From contig JAAXHF010000668.1 in assembly GCA_012271025.1 (NCBI GenBank), positions 1 through 14,916 on the forward strand: a stretch of DNA of 14,916 nt, read 5' to 3'. Source of the stretch: Deltaproteobacteria bacterium (GTDB lineage: Bacteria; Desulfobacterota_B; Binatia; Bin18). The notes under the pieces were generated by a model. It made no database searches. It was not told the origin of the DNA and worked only from the letters and a program-made list of their open reading frames with translations. Of the stretch, positions 7,681-13,484 are shown piece after piece. The stretch's first letter is position 1; the number at the start of each line of letters is the position of its first letter. The position numbers were made by a program, and so were the translations under genes.

Positions 7681-8424
7681 CTACAGGACATGCACATTAT
7701 TGCCCCAGTAGTCTTCCCAGCGCTCGGCCTTGTTGGGCGTCCACATGCCGCCCACATGCCAGCTCTGCACCACCTGGGCGCCGCGCGGACCCCGGATCTT
7801 GCCCACAAAGCGGCGCGGCAGGGACAGCGTCTTCAGCATCTCGGCCCGCTGTTCCGAGAAGGCTTCCATGTCCTCCGAGCCGTAAAACTTGTACGACAGA
7901 TAGGGGCTGTCCTCACCGTACTTTTCGATGAACTCGGGGACTTCGGTCGGCTGGTACTGCGGCGCATCCCAGTCGTAGATACTCCAGTAGATGCACATCC
8001 CGCCCAGCGTCCCGTCGCGGTCGACAAACTCGACCTCTTGGGCCACGATCTCTTCGGTGTACAGCGGGCTTTCCTCACGCTTGCCGTCCCGGAAAATCTC
8101 GTAGTAGTGATGAAACGCGTATTCCTCGACGTGCTTTTCCTGGGCGGGATCCCACACGTCGGACGGCAGGCGAATGACCTTGCGCCGGACCCCGTCATCG
8201 GGCAGCTCAATCACCTGGCCCTGGGTCTGCACGGACTCCCCGGTTTCATCCAGGGTCGTGCCGCCAAAGCCCCGCATCAGCGTTCCGCCGCGTGGCATGG
8301 AGCGGGTCTCACGATGCGCCTCCCAGTCCGGGGCTTGGTTGAGTGGGGTCCAGGTGTAGTGAATATTCACCATTTCGATGCCCGGACCGTTGTCCACATA
8401 ATTCCGCTTGATATAAAACGCCAT
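7681..8424 (-). CDS. unrecognised protein P1, first gene of the small-protein/glg operon
   Basis: 247 residues; no family recognised. Blocks shared with P2 are EMVNIHYTW (17-25), FHHYYEIFRDG (104-114), EEIVAQEVEFVDRDG (124-138), WSIYDWDAP (147-155), LPRRFVGK (202-209) and GPRGAQV (212-218). Compared with P2 it has an extra stretch at about 43-92 and a C-terminal GMWTPNKAERWEDYWGNN. It is acidic and aromatic-rich, with no signal peptide or membrane segment. I chose the ATG at 8422-8424 because it has AAGGAGGA 6 nt upstream and gives a start comparable with P2. An earlier in-frame start at 8490 has no such site and would run through the hairpin at 8461-8500. It is probably the first gene of the operon that continues into glgA. 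The function is unknown; carbohydrate binding or a scaffold role is speculation from context. Confidence 0.87.
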   Translation of the reverse strand: MAFYIKRNYVDNGPGIEMVNIHYTWTPLNQAPDWEAHRETRSMPRGGTLMRGFGGTTLDETGESVQTQGQVIELPDDGVRRKVIRLPSDVWDPAQEKHVEEYAFHHYYEIFRDGKREESPLYTEEIVAQEVEFVDRDGTLGGMCIYWSIYDWDAPQYQPTEVPEFIEKYGEDSPYLSYKFYGSEDMEAFSEQRAEMLKTLSLPRRFVGKIRGPRGAQVVQSWHVGGMWTPNKAERWEDYWGNNVHVL

Positions 8425-8620
8425 CGTGTCTCCTCCTTGGAGTTGCGGCTTGGTCTTGGTGTGCTGTTGCAAACTGCTGGTTGTCTGCAACCCCTAGCAC
8501 GGGCTGTGGGCAGGAACAATCTTGTGAGCCGTTGAATTGTGTAACAAGAATGACCAAAAGTTCAGTTTTTGGACTATTCAGTTCAGATTCGCGCTCCTTC
8601 CCGATCCAAAAAACGCCGCC
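8425..8620 (-). other. gap between pfk and P1, presumed promoter region of the small-protein/glg operon
   Basis: This 196-bp gap is more AT-rich than its surroundings around 8530-8590. It holds the hairpin above, three TTCAG copies and a CCAAAA/TTTTGG inverted repeat. A weak minus-strand promoter reading is TTGTTA, 17 nt, CAAGAT, but the -10 matches only 3 of 6 positions, so I do not call a specific promoter. Confidence 0.4.
8461..8500 (-). promoter_or_regulatory. inverted repeat / potential leader hairpin upstream of P1
   Basis: On the minus strand, GTGCT and GTTGCA at one end pair with TGCAAC and AGCAC at the other, giving 11 pairs interrupted by a 4-nt bulge. An inner AAC/GTT can extend the stem around a CAGCA loop. 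It lies about 23 nt upstream of the P1 ribosome site in the 196-bp gap. It could be a leader RNA hairpin or a protein-binding site; there is no T-run after it, so it is not an obvious terminator. Confidence 0.4.
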
Positions 8621-8634
8621 TCACAGCCGTGGCG
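8608..8634 (-). terminator. possible intrinsic terminator of the phosphofructokinase gene
   Basis: On the minus strand CGCC (8631-8634) can pair with GGCG (8614-8617), followed at once by six T (8608-8613). The stem is short and the loop is 13 nt, and the hairpin spans the stop codon. It is therefore a weak but correctly placed terminator candidate separating pfk from the P1 operon. Confidence 0.35.
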
Positions 8635-9733
8635 AATAGCGCTGGGTGTCGTACAGGCGCTCAAGATCGACCGTTTTGAGGCTGCCGACAGCCTGTGTCA
8701 GCGGCACCAGGGACAGCTGGCAGGCTGGGGCAATCCCCTGGGCGCTCACCATCTGACCGAAGGCGCCTTCGACAACGGCTTCCACCGCCCTGGTCCCGAA
8801 CAGCCTGCCCATGATCCGGTCCACCACAGACGGCGAGCCCCCACGCTGGCTATGACCGATGACAAGCGCTCGGGAATCAAAAGGCGTTTGGCGACGAATA
8901 CGCTCCGCCAGCCGATTGCCGATCCCGCCGAGACGCTCGTGGCCGAACGCATCCCGGTCGGTATCGATGGTCACCAGGCTCTCATCGACGGCTGTCGCGC
9001 CTTCTGCAACAACAACGACCGCGTAGCGCGGATAGCGTCGGTTCTGCTTGCCGCGCTCCAGACGCTGGGTCAGCAGGCTATACACGTGTTCGTACGAAAA
9101 CGGATACTCGGGAATCAGTACCATGGCCGCCCCACCCGCCATGGTACTCCACAGGGCCAGGTGTCCGGCGTGGCGGCCCATGACCTCGACGACCTGCACC
9201 CAATGGTGGGAGCCGGCCGGGGTGCGGACCTGTTCGATCACTTCGGCGCAGTTTCGCAGCGCCGTATCAAAGCCCAGCGTGTAGTCGGTCCGGTTCAGAT
9301 CGTTGTCGATAGTCTTGGGGATGCCGACAACCTTGCCGCCCTGCTGACACAGCCTGGCCGCAACCCCCAGCGTGTCTTCCCCGCCCAGCGCAATCACCGC
9401 ATCGAGCTGCAAACGCTCGATATTGGTCAGAACTTCCTCTGAGCGATCACTCGGCTCAGTCTGATCCGGCAGGGGGGTGCGGAATGGATTCGTCCGGGAC
9501 GAGCCCAGATTCGTCCCGCCGTCACGGTCCCAGCGTCGAACCATATGGTCTTCCAGCAGAGTCCACTCCTGACAGCCTTCGTCCAGCAAGCCGTGCCAGC
9601 CGTCATACAGGCCGATGACCTCAATGCCCAGGACGGTCGCCTTATAGACAATGGCTTTCAGTGCCGGATTCAGGCCGGGCGCATCGCCACCCCCGGTCAA
9701 CACCCCAATCCGTTTGATGTGGTGCGTACTCAT
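8621..9733 (-). CDS. 6-phosphofructokinase, sequence signature of the pyrophosphate-dependent type
   Basis: 370 residues. It phosphorylates fructose-6-phosphate to fructose-1,6-bisphosphate in glycolysis; the PPi type is reversible. The N-terminal GVLTGGGDAPGLN is the phosphate-donor loop. GGEDTLG (117-123) has Asp120 where ATP enzymes have Gly (GGDGS), and PKTIDND (139-145) has Lys140 where ATP enzymes have Gly. This Asp/Lys pair is the known mark of PPi-dependent PFKs. VVEVMGRHAGHLAL (181-194) and HSQRGGSP (294-301) complete the active site. It is longer than the 320-residue E. coli enzyme, partly from an insert at about 56-100. The ATG at 9731-9733 has a modest purine-rich AGAGAG about 9 nt upstream. 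It is divergent from the plus-strand gene at 10102 and precedes the P1/glg operon. The PPi assignment rests on two residues and needs assay. Confidence 0.93.
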   Translation of the reverse strand: MSTHHIKRIGVLTGGGDAPGLNPALKAIVYKATVLGIEVIGLYDGWHGLLDEGCQEWTLLEDHMVRRWDRDGGTNLGSSRTNPFRTPLPDQTEPSDRSEEVLTNIERLQLDAVIALGGEDTLGVAARLCQQGGKVVGIPKTIDNDLNRTDYTLGFDTALRNCAEVIEQVRTPAGSHHWVQVVEVMGRHAGHLALWSTMAGGAAMVLIPEYPFSYEHVYSLLTQRLERGKQNRRYPRYAVVVVAEGATAVDESLVTIDTDRDAFGHERLGGIGNRLAERIRRQTPFDSRALVIGHSQRGGSPSVVDRIMGRLFGTRAVEAVVEGAFGQMVSAQGIAPACQLSLVPLTQAVGSLKTVDLERLYDTQRYSPRL

Positions 9734-9964
9734 GTGACACGTCTCTCTTCCATAGGATAGGCAGTGTACCTAACTATGTAACATGTCCCTTGAGAGACAA
9801 TAAGCAATTTACATACCACCCATATGAAAATTGTATGAAAACATGGGGCGTGCAAGCAGGCTGCCGTTTTTGCGTCAGCGCGGGCGCGGAGTGGAGCGGG
9901 CCACAGCGCAACGGCCACGGGATCTGCCCAAGAAATTCGCAGCACCTGCCGCGCTTTTCAGCAA

Positions 9965-9986
9965 CGTCGGTCCAGGCAAACCGACG
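9965..9986 (+). repeat. short perfect inverted repeat CGTCGGT...ACCGACG
   Basis: A 7-bp perfect stem with an 8-nt loop, upstream of the candidate promoter of the plus-strand gene. No T-run follows. It could be a protein-binding site or chance in GC-rich DNA. Confidence 0.35.
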
Positions 9987-10017
9987 CGGTCGCCCGGTGG
10001 CGAAAGAGCGGGGTCTG

Positions 10018-10029
10018 CGTTCATGAACG
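10018..10029. promoter_or_regulatory. 12-bp perfect palindrome CGTTCATGAACG, possible operator
   Basis: A perfect 12-bp palindrome that ends 3 nt before the TTGACA at 10033. This position is typical for binding of a dimeric regulator next to a promoter. No regulator gene is in the window, so the binding protein is unknown. Confidence 0.45.
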
Positions 10030-10032
10030 AAC

Positions 10033-10062
10033 TTGACAGCCAAACACCATCAGGGGTAGAAG
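10033..10062 (+). promoter_or_regulatory. candidate sigma-70-type promoter of the plus-strand small gene
   Basis: A consensus TTGACA (10033-10038) is followed 18 nt later by TAGAAG (10057-10062), which matches TATAAT at 4 of 6 positions. A start near 10069 would give a leader of about 33 nt that contains the AGGAGG at 10091-10096. The layout fits the gene at 10102 well. Confidence 0.5.
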
Positions 10063-10101
10063 CGGCATACGATCCTGCCCGCTCAGCCACAGGAGGACCC
10101 C

Positions 10102-10395
10102 ATGCAGTTTTTGATCACCATCACATGGCGCGCCGGGGCGACCGTTGCGCAAAATCGCTCAGCAGCCAGCGTGGTCCAACGACGCCTGATGCAGCCGTCC
10201 GAGGGGGTCAGAATCATGAACACGGTGGCCGATCTGGGCAAGCGCAAGCTGTATATTCTGGCCGAGGTGAATGAGCAGGCGGTCAACAATATCCAGGACA
10301 CCCTGGAACTCACTACCCAGCCGGCTATAGACAGCGTCGAGACGACGCTGGTGGTGGACGGCAAGCGGGCGATCAACACCTATCTGACGATGTAG
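10102..10395 (+). CDS. small protein, weakly DUF3303-like (ferredoxin-like alpha/beta)
   Basis: 97 residues, the only plus-strand gene supported. The start MQFLITITWRAG, the middle GVRIMNTVADLGKRKLYILAEV (about 35-56) and the end VETTLVVDGKRAI resemble the strand-helix order of DUF3303 and related dimeric alpha/beta-barrel proteins. The match is weak and I would not name a function. The ATG at 10102-10104 has AGGAGG 5 nt upstream and a good candidate promoter further upstream, so it is a genuine single-gene unit. The TAG at 10393-10395 lies inside the 3' end of the convergent GH13 gene, a 23-bp tail-to-tail overlap. It is one of three small proteins in the window with this general fold class (the others are the GYD and ABM proteins). 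It may share ligand type with them, but that is inference. Confidence 0.75.
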   Translation: MQFLITITWRAGATVAQNRSAASVVQRRLMQPSEGVRIMNTVADLGKRKLYILAEVNEQAVNNIQDTLELTTQPAIDSVETTLVVDGKRAINTYLTM

Positions 10396-11755
10396 GCCGG
10401 ACAGCCCCACCCTCTCCTTCTCGGCGATAATACAGCACGTTCACGCCGGCCGGCTTGAGCCGACCGGTCCGAAAGTCCGGCGTATGGTGCAAACGCCCGT
10501 CCAGAGCCAGGTCATCAATGCGCTCAGGCGGAGCAAACACACGTCCCAGGCTGCCCAGCCAGCAGCGCTGGGGATAGCGGGGGTCCTTGTTCAGCAACAA
10601 GAGCGCGCGTTCTGTCCCGTCCCGGCTGGATTTGACACACGCAAGAACCTCGCGGTTGCGCACCCGCAGCAGGCGGACCGGCCCCTCCTCGTTGAACACC
10701 CGGTAGGTCATCTTGATGCGATGCACGTCGGCAATAAAATCGCGCAAATCCCAAACCGGCTCTTCCCAGTCCTGAGGCCGAGTTTTGACCACATCGAGCC
10801 GACGCCGAAACCCGTACTCGAAGCCCATCGGCATCATCACCCCGCTCGAGTACAGGCCGGCAAATGCGTAGCGCTGCCTGACCGCAGCCCGGTCGCCGCC
10901 CAGTTCGGTGGCCAGGCGCTCGGTATCGTGCGATTCGGGAAAGCTGATCGACGGCGCCCAGGGCGCCGTGCGTTGGTAGTGGTTGACGCACCAGCGGCCG
11001 TTCCAGTCCCACCACTTTGAGCTGTTGAACACATAGTCGAACCCGGCCTGGGCCAGCTGCACAGTCTGCTCAATGGGACAGCCCAAGGACTCGGCCACAA
11101 ACAGACGGTCGGGGTAGGAGTGTTTCAACTCCTGGATGAGAAAGGTCCACAGCGCGGTCGGGACTTTATAGGCTGCGTCGCACCGAAAGCCATCAAACCC
11201 GAGCCCGGCGTAGTGCCTGAGCAAATCGAGCCAGTACTGCCACAGCTGTTCACGGTCCGGGCTGCCAGCGTTGTCTATTTCGACCAGATCGCCCCACACG
11301 ACCTTTTTCCTGCCATCCCTGGCGCTGGGGTGGATCCGTTTGCCGGCGGCGTCGTACTTGTACCAATCGGGGTATCGGGCAACCAGGACCGAATCGAAAG
11401 CGGTGTGGTTGATGACCAGGTCCATCATCACCCTGAGGCCGAGCCGCTTGGCCGCACGCAGCATGCGTTTCAGCTGGACCTGGGGCCGGCCGGCGTTCGG
11501 GTCCAGCAAACGCGGATCGACACTGTAGTAGTCCTTGATCGCGTACAGGCTGCCCGAGTAGCCCGCAGCGTGAAAGGCGTTGATAAATACCCAGTCGAAG
11601 CCCATCCGCCGGGCTCGCTCGAGATGCGGCTGCCAGCTCGGCAGGGGGCCGGCCAGCAGCGGAAACAGGTTGTAAATCCGCAGGCCGGGCGTCCAGGGCG
11701 GGGCGGAGCCAGAGGGAGCGGGGACGGTCATACGGGCTGGCGCGGGGTGGTTCAC
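10373..11755 (-). CDS. compact GH13 alpha-glucan-active enzyme, GlgE-like catalytic region
   Basis: 460 residues. All GH13 catalytic residues are visible: region I DLVINH (112-117), nucleophile Asp193 in GFRCDAAYKVP, acid/base Glu222 in LFVAESLG, and Asp277 in SFPESHDTER. The 29 residues between Asp193 and Glu222, the KVPTALWTFLIQEL stretch and FVAESLGCPIEQTVQLAQAGFDYVF resemble the same segment of GlgE, the maltose-1-phosphate maltosyltransferase. It lacks GlgE's large N-terminal domains, so it is a short relative or a distinct GH13 group and could instead be an alpha-amylase or transglycosylase. A C-terminal beta domain (about 370-450) is present. The GTG at 11753-11755 overlaps the upstream stop as GTGA, with AAGGGG too close to be ideal. 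An ATG 24 nt downstream is an alternative with no ribosome site. It is last in the right-hand operon and converges with the plus-strand gene. Confidence 0.88.
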   Translation of the reverse strand: MNHPAPARMTVPAPSGSAPPWTPGLRIYNLFPLLAGPLPSWQPHLERARRMGFDWVFINAFHAAGYSGSLYAIKDYYSVDPRLLDPNAGRPQVQLKRMLRAAKRLGLRVMMDLVINHTAFDSVLVARYPDWYKYDAAGKRIHPSARDGRKKVVWGDLVEIDNAGSPDREQLWQYWLDLLRHYAGLGFDGFRCDAAYKVPTALWTFLIQELKHSYPDRLFVAESLGCPIEQTVQLAQAGFDYVFNSSKWWDWNGRWCVNHYQRTAPWAPSISFPESHDTERLATELGGDRAAVRQRYAFAGLYSSGVMMPMGFEYGFRRRLDVVKTRPQDWEEPVWDLRDFIADVHRIKMTYRVFNEEGPVRLLRVRNREVLACVKSSRDGTERALLLLNKDPRYPQRCWLGSLGRVFAPPERIDDLALDGRLHHTPDFRTGRLKPAGVNVLYYRREGEGGAVRPTSSDRC

Positions 11756-13380
11756 ACCCCTTGGATCGGCACGCGCCGGGCAGAAATCCGTTTTGACAGC
11801 AGGAGTACTACTTCAAGCACGCCAGACGCATAGCGCGCCTGGATGCCGGTAGACTTGACCCCATCGGGCAGCGGCACGACCTGCTCAAAGCGTCTGGGCT
11901 GCCCGCTGCCGTTGCCCGGCTCCGCAAGGGCAATCTGCACAATCAGCTGGTTGCTGACCACGAACAGCCCGATGTCCTGGGGATCACACGCCGGCAGCGC
12001 CAGCCGGTAGCGCAGCTGTCCATCCTCAACGGCGCGTTCTATGTGCGGACTCCAGCCCTGCTGCTGCAAGCCAGAAGTCGGACCGTCCTGAGCCGCAGAC
12101 CGTTCCACCGGCGTCGGCTGGTCCGTCTGTGGGAGGGACGCTGCGGTGGTACGGGTGGGCGGCTGCTCATCGGCCAGCGGCAGGCTGTCGCGCCACAGAA
12201 AGGTGAGCAGCTCTTTGAGATGAGCGCGCCAGTTCGTCCAGTTGTGGCCGCCGACCAGCTCTTGAAACAGACACGGACAGCCCTTGGCTTCGAGCAGCGG
12301 TACGAGCTGATGATGAGCCGGAATGAACTGGGGTTCGTACTTGCCGACATCAAAATAAAACGCCACCTTGGCCCGCAGCTTACTCACCAGATCCGGCAGC
12401 AGCTTGGCCTCCACGCGCTGACTGCGGGGAATGGCGAAGCGTCGGCGCAGATCGGTCGCCTGATCGCTGTGCAGCAGGAACAGGGCGCTCGACTGTCCGC
12501 CGACCTTGGAGAACAGGTGCGGATAGGCGAGTCCCAGATAGGTGGACATCAGCCCGCCCATGGAGGCGCCCATCGTCCCCCGCGCCTCCCGGTGATCAAG
12601 CGTGCGGTAATGGCTGTCAATATGGGGGATCATTTCCTGTTCGAGAAAGCGGGCATAGTCATCATTGGCCCAATACTCGCGGATGCGTTCGCCGGGATTC
12701 ATCATGACCGCCATCAGCGGCGGGAGTTCGCCAGCCTGAATGAGATTATCGAGCACGGTCGCCAGGCGGGCCCGGGTCAGGTACTCGCCCCCGTCGTGGA
12801 CATACATGGTCGGGTAGCGGGTCGTCCTGGCCTGCTCATAGTTGGGCGGCATGTAGACATACACCCGGCGGGTGTTGCGCATGACCGCGCTCTGAAAGTC
12901 GAACTCCTCGACCTCGCCGTGGGGGATGCCGGCCACCTGTTCGAGTTCCGGCGGATCGCGCAAGTCGCCGATAATAAAGTAGGAATTCTGCTCGCCGACG
13001 CCGTTATCGACCGCATTCGGGCAGAACGGATCGGACACCCACTCCCCGTCGACGATGAACTTATACTCCACCCGGGCCGGTCCCTGCACGTCGACCGTCA
13101 GATAAAAAAAGCCGGTCTTGCCCAGGGGCGAAAGCGGCATGCCGGTCTGCCCCCACTGGGTCAGCTCGCCGGTCAGGGCGACCCGCCGGGCATCCGGGTC
13201 GTAGTAGACAAAATGAACCGCATCCTCATCAATCATGGGCGAGCCGACAGCTTTGAGGACTTGCAGAAAGCGCTCGACCTCCTCGCCCCGCTGGCCGTTT
13301 TTTTCGGCTTCCTCCAGACGCTTCTTCCAGGTCGGAAAAGATGGCGCCGCCTCCTCATAGCGCGGTGTCCGATTCTCCAT
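11752..13380 (-). CDS. fusion: glycogen-binding (CBM48/AMPK-like) domain, esterase, Hsp20 domain
   Basis: 542 residues with three recognisable parts. At about 50-138 is an AMPK-beta/CBM48-like domain: VALTGELTQWG, then VEYKFIVDGEWVSDP, the usual glycogen-binding Ig fold. At about 155-398 is an enterochelin-esterase-like alpha/beta hydrolase (PF00756 type): RRVYVYMPPNY, YVHDGGEYL, nucleophile Ser273 in GASMGG, likely acid Asp344 and His379 in GGHNW. A Pro/Thr/Gln-rich linker (about 403-443) leads to an alpha-crystallin/Hsp20 domain (about 444-535) with LALPACDPQDIGL, RFEQVVPLPDGV and ARYASGVLEV, the A-x-x-x-x-G-V-L signature. There is no signal peptide. The ATG at 13378-13380 has GGAG 11 nt upstream. 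It sits between a GH57 and a GH13 gene, which supports glucan binding. The esterase substrate is unknown. Each part is known alone, but I do not know of this three-part arrangement. Confidence 0.88.
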   Translation of the reverse strand: MENRTPRYEEAAPSFPTWKKRLEEAEKNGQRGEEVERFLQVLKAVGSPMIDEDAVHFVYYDPDARRVALTGELTQWGQTGMPLSPLGKTGFFYLTVDVQGPARVEYKFIVDGEWVSDPFCPNAVDNGVGEQNSYFIIGDLRDPPELEQVAGIPHGEVEEFDFQSAVMRNTRRVYVYMPPNYEQARTTRYPTMYVHDGGEYLTRARLATVLDNLIQAGELPPLMAVMMNPGERIREYWANDDYARFLEQEMIPHIDSHYRTLDHREARGTMGASMGGLMSTYLGLAYPHLFSKVGGQSSALFLLHSDQATDLRRRFAIPRSQRVEAKLLPDLVSKLRAKVAFYFDVGKYEPQFIPAHHQLVPLLEAKGCPCLFQELVGGHNWTNWRAHLKELLTFLWRDSLPLADEQPPTRTTAASLPQTDQPTPVERSAAQDGPTSGLQQQGWSPHIERAVEDGQLRYRLALPACDPQDIGLFVVSNQLIVQIALAEPGNGSGQPRRFEQVVPLPDGVKSTGIQARYASGVLEVVLLLSKRISARRVPIQGV

Positions 13381-13484
13381 AGCAGCCTGCTCTCCTTCGT
13401 CGGTATGGTGTGTGTTGTATCCTGATCCCGGCTGCGAAGAAAGCCGTTGAGCGCTGCGGCGTCCACAGGCTGCCGGGTATTGAG

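Larger units (their letters stand above)
9734..10101. other. 368-bp divergent intergenic region between pfk and the plus-strand small gene
   Basis: The half next to pfk (9734-9845) is AT-rich and likely holds the pfk promoter. A minus-strand TACAAT lies near 9830-9835 but has no convincing -35. The other half holds a 7-bp stem-loop (9965-9986), a 12-bp palindrome (10018-10029) and a candidate plus-strand promoter (10033-10062). I see no further gene. A longer reading frame starting at 9831 has low-complexity Arg/Pro-rich content and no ribosome site. Confidence 0.6.

Noticed and set aside
9831..10274. 147-codon plus-strand frame overlapping the small gene at 10102
   Set aside because: Low-complexity Arg/Pro/Gly content and no ribosome site. 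The 97-residue frame has AGGAGG, a candidate promoter and a plausible fold.
10446..10467. Hairpin CCGG-CGGC / GCCG-CCGG just after the plus-strand gene
   Set aside because: It lies in the GH13 coding sequence and has no T-run, so it is not a convincing terminator; such stems are frequent in GC-rich coding DNA.
13381..13484. Gap between the second GH57 gene and the esterase/Hsp20 gene
   Set aside because: Checked for a promoter, terminator or small gene; only repeated GCAGCC words and the ribosome site were seen, none strong enough to call.
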